64,000 bases of DNA, from assembly GCF_011303955.1 (NCBI RefSeq), contig NZ_CP049886.1, positions 62,001-126,000 on the forward strand, written 5' to 3'. Below the pieces are notes generated by a model, which saw only the letters and a list, made by a program, of their open reading frames with translations, made no database searches and was not told where the DNA came from. Shown piece after piece: positions 17,075 to 25,806 of this stretch. The number at the start of each line of letters is the position of its first letter. Position 1 is the stretch's first letter. Origin of the DNA: Vagococcus coleopterorum. Its GTDB lineage: Bacteria > Bacillota > Bacilli > Lactobacillales > Vagococcaceae. Made by a program: the position numbers and the translations under genes.

Positions 17075-17773
17075 TTAGCACATCGCTTTCTTGCGTTTTT
17101 TACCAACCGAGCCACGTTCTTCCACCTTAGCAAGCTTTGCTAAACCATCAGGAACAGAACATTGAGCTGTTATTTTCACATCGGCAATCTGAGTTAATAA
17201 GTCTTTCGCCCCTTCATGAAAGACATGAGTAAAGCTGCCTAATGAGATTAAGTAATTATTAATAGCATACTGTAAGCTATCACTAGCAGAAGGGAAACGT
17301 GTCATCATCTCTTGGGTCACCTCTTTAAACAACTCTTGATTTAACTGATCATCCTCTAAAACAGAGGCACACTTAGATAAGGTTACTAACCCTGTTTGAA
17401 GAAGACGTTCATCCGAGCTTGCTAACCACTCTTCAGCCAAGGTTTGACCATGAGGACTGTCGGCAGCCACACAAGCTAGGACAGCTTCACTTTGGGCTTG
17501 CCAAGTAAAGAATGGCACTAGCTCACGAATGGTTTCAATGGTTAAGTCTTGAGGGTTCATGATTAAACCTGCTAAATACTGAGCATCTGAATTACCCGTT
17601 TTAATCAACTGAATGGCTAAGTCATTATTACCACGATATTTCTTTACTAATTCCTTTTTCATATCACCAATGCGGACACCAAATAAAGGTTCCCTAGCAC
17701 CATGATTCATTAAAGTCTTTTTGGTTTGGGCTGTGCCCAAGGCTTCTAGTTCTTTCATTGCCGTTTCTAACAT
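17075..17773 (-). CDS. DNA alkylation repair (AlkD-like) HEAT-repeat protein
   Basis: A 232-residue all-helical protein of the DNA alkylation repair family. The N terminus has GVRIGDMKKELVKKYRGNNDLAIQL, followed by helices containing WQAQSEAVLACVAADSPHGQ and SLQYAINNYLISLGSF, and a basic C terminus (GSVGKKRKKA). AlkD-type members excise bulky or cationic alkylated bases by wrapping DNA, but this sub-branch is not proven to be a glycosylase and the catalytic Trp/Asp pair cannot be assigned safely by eye. GGAGG lies 7 bases before the ATG. Its stop overlaps the start region of the YdeI-like gene. Confidence 0.8.
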   Translation of the reverse strand: MLETAMKELEALGTAQTKKTLMNHGAREPLFGVRIGDMKKELVKKYRGNNDLAIQLIKTGNSDAQYLAGLIMNPQDLTIETIRELVPFFTWQAQSEAVLACVAADSPHGQTLAEEWLASSDERLLQTGLVTLSKCASVLEDDQLNQELFKEVTQEMMTRFPSASDSLQYAINNYLISLGSFTHVFHEGAKDLLTQIADVKITAQCSVPDGLAKLAKVEERGSVGKKRKKAMC

Positions 17774-17789
17774 CTCACTACCTCCTCTC

Positions 17790-18146
17790 TTATTTTGATG
17801 TACGTAAGATTTTTTCCATGGCTTTGCCTTTTGCTAATTCATCGACTAGTTTATCCAAATAGCGAATCTTTTGCATTAATGGTTCTTCAATCTCTTCTAC
17901 ACGGTAGCCACAAATGACACCCGTGATTAATGACACATTGGGATTTAACTCCGGGGCTTCTTGAAAGAATGTTTTAAAGTCTACTTCTTTTGAAAGTTGC
18001 TCAGCTAACTGAGCTTCAGAATACCCTGTTAACCAGGTGATCACTTGATCTAACTCAGTTTGTGTTCGTCCTTTTTTCTCAACTTTTTTTAAATAAAGCG
18101 GATAGACACTGCTGACTGACATGGTATAAATCTTTGGTTCTGACAT
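17790..18146 (-). CDS. DUF2200 family protein
   Basis: A 118-residue protein with the family signature [24 protein letters not shown] near the start, then [17 protein letters not shown], and a C-terminal [31 protein letters not shown]. It has the DUF2200 length and order. Function is unknown. The start at ATG 18146 is chosen because AAAGGG lies 8 bases upstream, although GTG 18155 is in frame. It heads the run with the AlkD-like and YdeI-like genes; such small stress-associated proteins often cluster in Lactobacillales. Confidence 0.88.
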   Translation of the reverse strand: MSEPKIYTMSVSSVYPLYLKKVEKKGRTQTELDQVITWLTGYSEAQLAEQLSKEVDFKTFFQEAPELNPNVSLITGVICGYRVEEIEEPLMQKIRYLDKLVDELAKGKAMEKILRTSK

Positions 18147-18243
18147 ACTCCTCACCCTTTCTGTTGTTATTGCTAGTTTACATGGAATAAGAAAAGATGG
18201 GAAATTAAAAAGCCTCCTGATGACAAGAGACCTTTATAGTAAC

Positions 18244-18429
18244 TTATTTCTTTTTATTCTTTTGATAGGTCAACAGTAAAAAGAAACCTGTTAGAAAGAT
18301 AGTTGAATATAACCCACTCCTGTAAATCGTTTGGTCTATGGCATATTGAATGCCAATACCAATCAGACTCGCTACTAAAGCCATCAAGATAATCGCTATA
18401 TAAGGATGTTGTTTGAATTTATTAAACAT
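18244..18429 (-). CDS. Small membrane protein
   Basis: A 61-residue protein with two membrane segments (IAIILMALVASLIGIGIQYA and LYSTIFLTGFFLLLTY) and a Lys-rich end. GAGTGG lies 8 bases before the ATG at 18429. No family recognised. It stands alone between the DUF2200 cluster and the ABC importer. Confidence 0.6.
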   Translation of the reverse strand: MFNKFKQHPYIAIILMALVASLIGIGIQYAIDQTIYRSGLYSTIFLTGFFLLLTYQKNKKK

Positions 18430-18508
18430 ACAATTTACCACTCTTCTACTATTTATACTTGTATGATGTCATAAGATCTAGGGTGTTGCAAGGAGATTCG
18501 AAACAAAA

Positions 18509-18534
18509 GAAAAACCACCCGGAGATGGGTGGTT
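18509..18534 (-). terminator. Terminator of the iron-type ABC operon
   Basis: AACCACCC / GGGTGGTT stem (18513-18534), followed on the minus strand by TTTTC just after the permease stop. Confidence 0.85.
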
Positions 18535-18540
18535 CGGAGA

Positions 18541-20202
18541 CTACATGGTTAATTCTTTACTATGTGTTAGTTTCATAAATAGCAATAATGAGATAACTGT
18601 CATTGCTGTTAAAATCGTCGATAACGCTGCGGCAATACCATAGTTACCACGAATAACCTCGGTATAAATTGCTACTGGCATTGTTTTAGTATTGACGTTA
18701 TAAAGTAAAACTGATGTCGAAAGTTCTGATAACATTGTAATCCAACTTAGGATAGCACCTGATATCACACCTGAAAGCATCATTGGCACAATAATTTTGA
18801 CAAAGGTATTAAACGAACTACTCCCTAAACTCGAAGCTGCTTCTTCAATCGAATCTGGAATTTGAGAAATTGACGCAACTGACGACCGAACTGTGTACGG
18901 TAAACGCCTAACCGTTAACGATATAATAATAATTACTAATGTTCCAGTAATTGCCAGCACACCCGTTCCACCAACACCCGTATTGAATGCGGCTAAGAAA
19001 GCAACACCTAGTACAGTTCCAGGTACTACGTAAGGAATCATACTGAGAATATCTATTAATTCTGTCAGCCAACTTTTCTTTTTAACTGTTAAATAAGCAA
19101 TAAAAATTGAAAAAATAACAACTAAAATAATGGCAATCAACGGTATTCTAATTGAGTTCAAAATGGCTGATCCCGTTCTATCAAACGCTTGTCGATAACT
19201 ATCAAGGGAATAGCCTGGTTTAAACACCATTCCTTTCGTATTCAAAAAAGAAGTATAAATTAAATATATTTGAGGCAATATAGCAAGAAAGACTACACCG
19301 TACGAAATAAGATACACAACAACACGTTTGAGTCCAGCCACTTCTCTATCTTTCACTTTGTGTAAAGCACTCATTTTAAAGGTATTTTTATTGGTGACAT
19401 ATTTTTGTCCTAAGAAAATAATTAGGGCAATAATAATGGCTATAACGGCTAAGGAAGAGGCAAACGCTTCATTTCCCCCTACCTCACTCATAAACTCCGT
19501 ATAAATTAAAACAGGGAATGTTCTGTATCCTTCCCCAATTAACATGGGTGTCCCAAAATCTGAAAACGCACGCATGAAAACAAGCAAAGCGCCCGCCGAA
19601 ATAGTTGGCAATAACAATGGTAAAATCACTTGATACATCCGTTTTAAACCAGTTGTCCCCAAACCTTCTGCTGCTTCTAAGATTGAGTTATCTATATTTT
19701 TAAACGCACCCAGTACATATAAAAATATTAGCGGAAATAATTGTAGCGTAAAAACCATGACAATACCTGTAAATCCATATATATCAAACATCTTAATACC
19801 AAATAAGTTAGTAGCAAGCTGCGAAACAACACCGCTACGCCCTAATAATAAAATCCAAGAATAAGCACCCACAAATGGCGCCGACATCGAAGCAATAATA
19901 ATAAGTATTTGCAAAACGGACTTACCTTTAAATTGATACATCGTAAATAAATAAGCTAGTACGGTTCCGATTATTAACGAAAAAACAGTTGCCATAAATG
20001 AGACTTTAAAACTATTTATCAACGTTTCATTAAAGTATGATTTCGAAAAGAATGTAATAAAATTTTCAAAGCTAACCTTATTTGCAACCATAATCGATTG
20101 TTTTAAAAGACTGCTAACTGGATAAACTAAAAATAATAAATACGTAAATAAAATAAATGCGGCACTCCCACCCCATATAAATGAGCCTTCTTTATTTTTC
20201 AT
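18541..20202 (-). CDS. ABC importer permease, fused double-domain (iron(III)-type)
   Basis: A 553-residue permease with two tandem binding-protein-dependent permease domains and about 12 membrane segments. Each half carries an EAA loop: LEAAEGLGTTGLKRMYQVIL in the first and IEEAASSLGSSSFNTFVKII in the second. This fused layout is typical of FbpB/ThiP/PhnU-type importers. Its start codon directly follows the stop of the ATPase gene (TAAATG), so translation is coupled. The substrate (ferric iron, a phosphonate or a related anion) cannot be read from the sequence. Confidence 0.92.
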   Translation of the reverse strand: MKNKEGSFIWGGSAAFILFTYLLFLVYPVSSLLKQSIMVANKVSFENFITFFSKSYFNETLINSFKVSFMATVFSLIIGTVLAYLFTMYQFKGKSVLQILIIIASMSAPFVGAYSWILLLGRSGVVSQLATNLFGIKMFDIYGFTGIVMVFTLQLFPLIFLYVLGAFKNIDNSILEAAEGLGTTGLKRMYQVILPLLLPTISAGALLVFMRAFSDFGTPMLIGEGYRTFPVLIYTEFMSEVGGNEAFASSLAVIAIIIALIIFLGQKYVTNKNTFKMSALHKVKDREVAGLKRVVVYLISYGVVFLAILPQIYLIYTSFLNTKGMVFKPGYSLDSYRQAFDRTGSAILNSIRIPLIAIILVVIFSIFIAYLTVKKKSWLTELIDILSMIPYVVPGTVLGVAFLAAFNTGVGGTGVLAITGTLVIIIISLTVRRLPYTVRSSVASISQIPDSIEEAASSLGSSSFNTFVKIIVPMMLSGVISGAILSWITMLSELSTSVLLYNVNTKTMPVAIYTEVIRGNYGIAAALSTILTAMTVISLLLFMKLTHSKELTM

Positions 20203-21282
20203 TTAAGCACCACCCAACAAATTCATGGAGCCATCAAAATTAAAAACATTGATCTTTTCACTATTTATTCCAAGTTTTAGCGTGTCCCCTTCTTGATAAT
20301 CTTCTTCAAATGTTGACTCAATACTAACTTGAATCGTTTCTTCTTCCGATAATGATAAATAATACTCTGTATTTAATCCCAAATAGACTCTGTCTAAAAC
20401 AGTCGCAGCAATATCCCCTTTATCACTTTTAATAAATTCTTCCGGCCTAACACTAATTTTCACATCTTGCTCTTCAACAGCTGACAAACTAGGATACTCT
20501 ATTTCATGTCCCGAATTAAATTTTAGATATGTCTTTTTATTTTTCTTCATTAAACGACCATCAATAATATTTGTCCGTCCGATAAAGGATGCGACAAAAA
20601 TATTAACTGGGCGATGATACAATTCTTTCGGCGTCCCCACTTGCTGAATTAAGCCACCTTTCAACACTGCTATTTGATCAGAAATAGCCATTGCTTCTTC
20701 TTGGTCATGAGTAACATAAACTGTTGTGATACCAATTTTCTTCTGAGTTTCTCGAATTACTTTTCGCATATCTACACGTAATTTAGCATCCAAATTACTT
20801 AACGGCTCATCCATTAACAACACATCTGGATTGATAACTAAGGCACGTGCAAGCGCCACACGTTGTTGCTGACCGCCACTTAATTTATCAGGGCGTCTAT
20901 CCGCATAGTCCATTATCTGCATTAGATCTAAATATTTATTAGCTTGTGTCGCGATGACATCTTTTGCTAGCTTTCTTTGTTTCAAACCAAACTCAACATT
21001 AGCTCGAACGGTTAAATTTGGAAAAATAGCATAGTTTTGAAAAACCATTCCAATATTTCTTTTACTTGGTTCAATATCATTTATACGATTTTCATTAAAG
21101 AAAAAATCCCCGCCTTCAATTGAATTAAAACCAGCAATCATTCTTAACAAAGTTGTTTTCCCACAACCAGATGGACCAAGCAAGGTGAATAATGTTCCAT
21201 CTTTAATTTTCAACGAAATATTTTTGATAACATCTTGATCACCATAGGTTTTTAAGGCTTTTGAAATAACTATTTCACTCAT
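20203..21282 (-). CDS. ABC importer ATPase (iron(III)/phosphonate-type)
   Basis: A 359-residue ATPase with Walker A LLGPSGCGKTTLL, Q-loop VFQNYAIFPNLTV, signature LSGGQQQRVALARAL, Walker B VLLMDEPLSNLDAKLR and switch TVYVTHDQEEAM. A C-terminal TOBE-type regulatory domain begins after about residue 235 (ASFIGRTNIIDG). It belongs to the FbpC/PotA branch and couples to the fused permease downstream. Confidence 0.95.
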   Translation of the reverse strand: MSEIVISKALKTYGDQDVIKNISLKIKDGTLFTLLGPSGCGKTTLLRMIAGFNSIEGGDFFFNENRINDIEPSKRNIGMVFQNYAIFPNLTVRANVEFGLKQRKLAKDVIATQANKYLDLMQIMDYADRRPDKLSGGQQQRVALARALVINPDVLLMDEPLSNLDAKLRVDMRKVIRETQKKIGITTVYVTHDQEEAMAISDQIAVLKGGLIQQVGTPKELYHRPVNIFVASFIGRTNIIDGRLMKKNKKTYLKFNSGHEIEYPSLSAVEEQDVKISVRPEEFIKSDKGDIAATVLDRVYLGLNTEYYLSLSEEETIQVSIESTFEEDYQEGDTLKLGINSEKINVFNFDGSMNLLGGA

Positions 21283-21294
21283 GGTTCAGCCCCC

Positions 21295-22326
21295 CTATTT
21301 AGATTGGATATCAACAAAGATATCATTATATTTTTTAACTAACTCGTCTTTATGGTTAATAACATAGTCCATATCCTCATCAATAGCATGGATTTTACTT
21401 AAATCAAGCATATTATCGCTCGTTTCCGCATCACTTCTTACTGGTCTATTTGTAGTTTCTTTCCCTAATCTATCTTGTGTATCTTTAGAAATTAAATAAT
21501 CAATAAAGGCTTGGGCATTTTTTTCATGATTAGCATTTTTAATAACTGCTGCGCTTGCAGGCAAGAAGACAACTCCTTCTTCTGGATAAATAATTTCAAC
21601 ATCTGCTCCATCATTCAATAATTTCACGCTAGGATCTTCATATGTCAAAGCAACTGACATTTCGCCATCAGCAACTGCTTTATAAACATTACTTGAACTA
21701 GATGAAATTTTCCCATCAATCAATGTAAAGACATCTTCAACATACTTCCAAGATTCTGGTTTCTCATAGCCACCCATCGCTTGCAACATATTTGTTAGTT
21801 GAGCAAAGGCACTAGAAGAATTGGCAGGGTCGGCACTAGAAATTTTCCCTTTGAAATCTGAATCAAGCAAGTCACTGTAACCTTTTATTTTTTTACCACT
21901 TGTTAATTTTTTATTCGCTAAGATGACACTCCCATCAATTGTATAAGGCGTGTAGTATCCGGTTGTATTTCGATACGATTCAACCATCTTACCATTTTCC
22001 GATGACGTATACTTTTCAAATAAATCCTTACTAACGGCATACTGAGAATACGCTCCACCAAAAATAACATCTGCAACTGGAGCATCTTTTTCTGTTTCAA
22101 TTTTTTTAAATAATTCACCCGTCCCCGCTTGGACTAACTCAACTTTAATGCCTGTTTTTTCTTCAAAACCAGGAATAGTGGCTGCAATTAACCCTTCTGA
22201 ATTCGGTGAATATACGACGAGTTTATTTTCTGTTGCCCCTTCTTTGTCTTCTTTATTACTTGTGCAACCAACAAACACTAAAACACTTGTTAAAAAAAGT
22301 AAACCAATGACACTTAATTTTTTCAT
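21295..22326 (-). CDS. Lipoprotein substrate-binding protein of the iron-type ABC importer
   Basis: A 343-residue lipoprotein. The signal KLSVIGLLFLTSVLVFVGC has its lipid-anchored cysteine at residue 21. The mature domain has the extracellular binding protein family 1 pattern: LVVYSPNSEGLIAATIPGFE, EKTGIKVELVQAGTGELFKK, DVIFGGAYSQYA, YTIDGSVILANKKL and AFIDYLISKDTQDRL. This branch includes ferric iron and 2-aminoethylphosphonate binders. No Fur-like box was seen upstream, which weakens an iron call. It is the first gene of the operon. Confidence 0.92.
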   Translation of the reverse strand: MKKLSVIGLLFLTSVLVFVGCTSNKEDKEGATENKLVVYSPNSEGLIAATIPGFEEKTGIKVELVQAGTGELFKKIETEKDAPVADVIFGGAYSQYAVSKDLFEKYTSSENGKMVESYRNTTGYYTPYTIDGSVILANKKLTSGKKIKGYSDLLDSDFKGKISSADPANSSSAFAQLTNMLQAMGGYEKPESWKYVEDVFTLIDGKISSSSSNVYKAVADGEMSVALTYEDPSVKLLNDGADVEIIYPEEGVVFLPASAAVIKNANHEKNAQAFIDYLISKDTQDRLGKETTNRPVRSDAETSDNMLDLSKIHAIDEDMDYVINHKDELVKKYNDIFVDIQSK

Positions 22327-22412
22327 TAGAAAAGCTCCTTTCAGGTCTCCCCGTTACAACAATTGAATAAAAGTGACATAACATAATACGGCAATCATAA
22401 AACTACATGACA

Positions 22413-22452
22413 AATAAAAAAGAGGTTAGACTAAACTCGTCTAACCCCTCTT
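22413..22452 (-). terminator. Minus-strand terminator-like hairpin
   Basis: GAGGTTAGAC / GTCTAACCCCTC stem (imperfect), followed on the minus strand by TTTTTT. It lies upstream of the importer operon and would block read-through from the endonuclease gene. Confidence 0.65.
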
Positions 22453-22592
22453 GATAATTAATTATATTAACACCTTTTATGGTTCGCAAAATAAACCAAA
22501 TACATTTTATTCTTTAACAGAAATTAGATAGCAAAATCCATTTACAAATAAAAATGTTGGTGTTACATTAATTACAAGTCAGTGATTAGCTA

Positions 22593-22640
22593 TGCTGAAG
22601 CTAGTCTTAATCTCTACCTGTTGTCGCAGTTAGAGACTGG
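22593..22640 (+). terminator. Plus-strand terminator-like hairpin without an upstream gene
   Basis: GCTAGTCT pairs with AGACTGGC (one G-U) around a structured loop and is followed by TTTTTT. There is no plus-strand gene within the preceding 4 kb, so it may end a small RNA or be a relic. Confidence 0.5.
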
Positions 22641-22754
22641 CTTTTTTATGTAGTTTCATGATGCCTTGCGCTATTATAGGAATATATTCCTAAAGTCGTC
22701 AAGGGGAACTGAAATATATTTTTGGTTAAATAACAAAACTATTATAGTGTCAAC

Positions 22755-22795
22755 TATAGAGAAACAACTGCTTTTTCGGAAGCTGTTTCTCTATG
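22755..22795. repeat. Perfect 11-base inverted repeat
   Basis: ATAGAGAAACA and TGTTTCTCTAT enclose a 17-base loop that itself contains GCTT/AAGC. It sits just after the stop of the AlwI-family gene. A T run is lacking on both sides, so it may be an mRNA 3'-end stabiliser or processing site. Confidence 0.7.
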
Positions 22796-22813
22796 CTCTT
22801 ATCAAACTAATTT

Positions 22814-24577
22814 TTATCTTATCAAATCAGATATCTTATCCTCTATCTCTTTTTGCCAAGTTCTAAAATCATCAGTTTGCTTAGCCAAGTTTGTACAGTC
22901 ACTTAAGAATTCATACAGTTCATCAATATGACCATTCTTTTGATACAATTTATCGATTATTTTAATATATTGACTTATCGTTAATGGCACAACTGGCACA
23001 GCAGAACCTATCCAACTCACTTTATTTAAAATGAAAAATTGCCATAGCGTTCTTTCATTGATGCTCATTGAAATAAACATCCCTAACACTTCTTTCCCTG
23101 GATTCTCTTTAACTTTGGACAACACATGATCAATTACTGATGAACCTTCGTGCTCCCACTGTACTTTACCAGTCATAAGAGAAACTTCTGGGACCAATAC
23201 ATATTCACTTGTATATAGTTCCATGTCAGGTGTATTCCCTACCCCTGGGGCAAATGATCTCGGGGTTAAATCCTCTTCCATATTAAAATTAGGAATAACT
23301 TCTTTATCTCCCTCTAAACATACTAAGGATTTCCACGTGTTAACCTCTAACCAAAGTGCTCTCATTTCGCACTGGTTATTGGCAATAAGCTCAAATCTGT
23401 TCAAGACATCTTCTTTAGCTTCAATAGTTTTTGAAACTTTCTCAATATAATGAGTCATATTATGGATTTGTATCTGTTTAGAAATTTGACCTTCCAAATC
23501 TTTTAGTTTGTTAATTGAGGTTGTATTCTCCACTTCATATGTAAGGTTCTTTATTTCATCAGCAGAAAAAACTTCTCCAGAAAATCCAGCATTTACATTT
23601 AAAAGAGTATTACTAATAATTTCTTTTCGTTCTTTTTTATTATCCCAAGGTAAGCGTATATTTCCAATAGCACCGAACCACTTAAGGTCCTCCCTAGACG
23701 GGACATCTTTATATTTATTTTGTCCATTAATAACAATTTTCTGTTTACTAGGTTTAGAAAATACATAATCTTCCGAACACAATAAATGGAACTTTTTTTC
23801 ATAATGAGCTTTCACTCTAATTTTTGTATAAAATCCGCGACCAGATGTATAGAACATGTCCGTATACAGTAATGCTCTAAAGAACGCATCGGAATAATCA
23901 CCCGCTGATTTCAAATATTGATGTTCAGGGAAATGTTTTTCCCAAACCTTTTTATGCAGCTCCCAAACTAATTCAGTATTATTTTTATTTTTTATTTTTT
24001 TCGGATCTAAATAACTCGATCTAAACTCTGAAATAGCAGCTATACCATTCCCAATATTTTCAGAAGAAGTCACACCAAATAAATACGATACTTCAAATCT
24101 TGATAGTTCATCAAATTCATTTAACAGTGTTAGAAAAGAGGCAAAAGGGAAAACCCCCTCTTCTTCTTTGTTAGGAACTACGTACATTTTAATTAATTGA
24201 ACTAGGAAATCTTCAGGTGTGAATGTTTTATTTAATATTTTTCGTCCTGCTTCTGTTATAAAAATTGTACCCTCATCTATTAAACCCATAAAACCATATT
24301 GTTCTGCAGTTGTAAATTGTTGACGAACAAGAGATTCTTTATCAATAGAATTTTTCATTCTTCCCTTTACAAAATCTTCAAAAGGAATACCAACAACATC
24401 TAAGTCAGGTTCCTCACGATCACTTTCATATAACCACCTTAACTTTCTTCTTAATTCAAAGACCCCACCTTTTTTCTCGTTCCATCCCTCACCCTCGAAC
24501 AAACTAAAATATGGCAACCATTCAATTAACACTGAAACACTTCTTGGAGCCGTACGCCACGAAACAGTTTTCTTCAT
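22814..24577 (-). CDS. AlwI-family type IIS restriction endonuclease
   Basis: A 587-residue protein resembling AlwI and the related nicking enzymes N.BspD6I/BstNBI. The N-terminal half has the recognition-side pattern RQQFTTAEQYGFMGLIDEG with FITEAGRKIL. The cleavage domain carries FAPGVGNTPDMELYTSEYVL, then VPEVSLMTGKVQWEHEGSSV and IDHV. By analogy with the PDMEI / GEV / Q.ESEPVTRH segments of N.BspD6I, D451, E464, E475 or E477 and H484 are candidate catalytic residues. AlwI itself cuts near GGATC; the exact site here is unknown. It is divergent from an adenine methyltransferase that presumably protects the host. AAGGAGGAG precedes the ATG. The coding DNA is AT-rich. Confidence 0.85.
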   Translation of the reverse strand: MKKTVSWRTAPRSVSVLIEWLPYFSLFEGEGWNEKKGGVFELRRKLRWLYESDREEPDLDVVGIPFEDFVKGRMKNSIDKESLVRQQFTTAEQYGFMGLIDEGTIFITEAGRKILNKTFTPEDFLVQLIKMYVVPNKEEEGVFPFASFLTLLNEFDELSRFEVSYLFGVTSSENIGNGIAAISEFRSSYLDPKKIKNKNNTELVWELHKKVWEKHFPEHQYLKSAGDYSDAFFRALLYTDMFYTSGRGFYTKIRVKAHYEKKFHLLCSEDYVFSKPSKQKIVINGQNKYKDVPSREDLKWFGAIGNIRLPWDNKKERKEIISNTLLNVNAGFSGEVFSADEIKNLTYEVENTTSINKLKDLEGQISKQIQIHNMTHYIEKVSKTIEAKEDVLNRFELIANNQCEMRALWLEVNTWKSLVCLEGDKEVIPNFNMEEDLTPRSFAPGVGNTPDMELYTSEYVLVPEVSLMTGKVQWEHEGSSVIDHVLSKVKENPGKEVLGMFISMSINERTLWQFFILNKVSWIGSAVPVVPLTISQYIKIIDKLYQKNGHIDELYEFLSDCTNLAKQTDDFRTWQKEIEDKISDLIR

Positions 24578-24656
24578 TTTTAACTCCTCCTTAACTATTC
24601 ATTTTATATTAGAATACCATTAAAAAATAACATAAGACAAACTAAATGTAATTCCA

Positions 24657-24685
24657 TTGACTTACATATTTATTTTTGCTACATT
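24657..24685 (+). promoter_or_regulatory. Sigma-A promoter for the D12 methyltransferase
   Basis: TTGACT (24657-24662), 17-base spacer, TACATT (24680-24685), 20 bases before the start codon. Confidence 0.65.
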
Positions 24686-24704
24686 AAACTACTGGAGGTG
24701 CACC

Positions 24705-25787
24705 ATGACATTAATTAAATGGCCCGGCGGAAAATCACGTGAAATAAAAGAATTTCAGCATCTTATTCCCACATATGATAGATATATTGAGCCGTTTTTT
24801 GGTGGAGGAGCTGTGTTTTTTCACGAAAATCCTAAACAATCTGTAATCAATGATATTTCAACAAACCTAACTGATTTTTATTCACTTGTAAAAACACAAA
24901 ATGAACATTTCAAATTCTACTTATTACAATACAACGATGCTTTTTCTTACTATAAAAATCACACTTCAAAAAATATTGATATATTTTTTGAAAAATATTC
25001 AACTAACGCATCATTTTCCAAACAAGAAATCATGAAACTCTTTATTAACAAAGAGTTTCATGAAATAATTACCAATTATGAAATATTCTATGATTTTCTT
25101 GCTCAATCCATCAATGATAAATTCAAGAGAACCAAAAAAAATGAACTAAAAAAACAAATGTGCCAAACTGATTTAGAAAACAACTTAATAACTGGAATAA
25201 CATCTGGATTTTATCTTTATTTTAGAAAAGTATATAACGATATCCAATTAGCCCCTTTAAAACATACCTACTCAAAAGAGTATACAATTGCAAATTTCTT
25301 TTGGATAAGAGAATATTGCTACGGTTCAATGTTTAGGTATAATTCTGAAGGAGCGTTCAACATACCTTACGGAGGGATTTCTTATAATAACAAGGATTTT
25401 TCACGTAAAATTAATCAAATTTTCAATGAAAAAACCAAAGTTTTATTTGAGAATACAAATATATTTAACGACGATTTTGAAACTTTATTAGATCAACTTA
25501 CTCTATCATCAAGCGATTTCATCTTCCTCGACCCACCGTATGATACTGAATTTAGCGATTATGAAGGGCGATCTTTTAAAGGTTCTGACCAAGAGCGACT
25601 TCGTGACTTTTTATTAACAACACCCGCTAAGTTTCTTCTGGTTATAAAAAATACAAATTTTATTTATTCACTGTATAACAGAGACGAATTTACGATAGAA
25701 AACTTTGATAAAACATACACATATAATATAAGAGACCGAAACAATCGTGCTGTATCCCATCTAATCATCACAAATAAAAAAGCCTAG
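24705..25787 (+). CDS. D12-class N6-adenine DNA methyltransferase
   Basis: A 360-residue Dam/DpnM-type enzyme that transfers methyl from S-adenosylmethionine to adenine N6. Motif X/I is LIKWPGGKSREIKEF with IEPFFGGGAVFFHE. The D12 region FRYNSEGAFNIPYGG resembles the FR.N..G.FN.P.G block of Dam enzymes. Catalytic motif IV is FIFLDPPYDTEF with D276-P-P-Y. The start at 24705 is set by GGAGGTG 5 bases upstream; the open frame extends further but without a ribosome site. A long insertion between motif I and the D12 block is Lys/Asn-rich and very AT-rich, unlike core genes. Its partner is probably the divergent AlwI-family endonuclease. Confidence 0.92.
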   Translation: MTLIKWPGGKSREIKEFQHLIPTYDRYIEPFFGGGAVFFHENPKQSVINDISTNLTDFYSLVKTQNEHFKFYLLQYNDAFSYYKNHTSKNIDIFFEKYSTNASFSKQEIMKLFINKEFHEIITNYEIFYDFLAQSINDKFKRTKKNELKKQMCQTDLENNLITGITSGFYLYFRKVYNDIQLAPLKHTYSKEYTIANFFWIREYCYGSMFRYNSEGAFNIPYGGISYNNKDFSRKINQIFNEKTKVLFENTNIFNDDFETLLDQLTLSSSDFIFLDPPYDTEFSDYEGRSFKGSDQERLRDFLLTTPAKFLLVIKNTNFIYSLYNRDEFTIENFDKTYTYNIRDRNNRAVSHLIITNKKA

Positions 25788-25806
25788 TTTTATTTAGGCT
25801 TTTTTA
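25780..25806. terminator. Bidirectional terminator
   Basis: AAGCCTA / TAGGCTT stem with an 8-base loop, A run before and T run after, between convergent methyltransferase and endonuclease genes. Confidence 0.85.

Larger units (their letters stand above)
22327..22813. other. Gene-free hairpin-rich intergenic stretch
   Basis: 487 bases with no credible gene. It carries three separate hairpins, listed individually: one at 22419-22452 ending in a minus-strand T run, one at 22593-22635 ending in a plus-strand T run, and one at 22755-22795 with perfect 11-base arms. A looser inverted match (AACACC near 22468 and GGTGTT near 22558) brackets part of it. It separates the ABC importer from the defence island. 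Confidence 0.7.

Noticed and set aside
22456-22575. Insertion sequence or MITE ends (AACACC ... GGTGTT)
   Set aside because: The inverted match is short and imperfect, and no target-site duplication or transposase was found.
22460-22640. tracrRNA or CRISPR remnant in the hairpin region
   Set aside because: No repeat-spacer array and no cas gene in the window; the hairpin does not match known tracrRNA ends.
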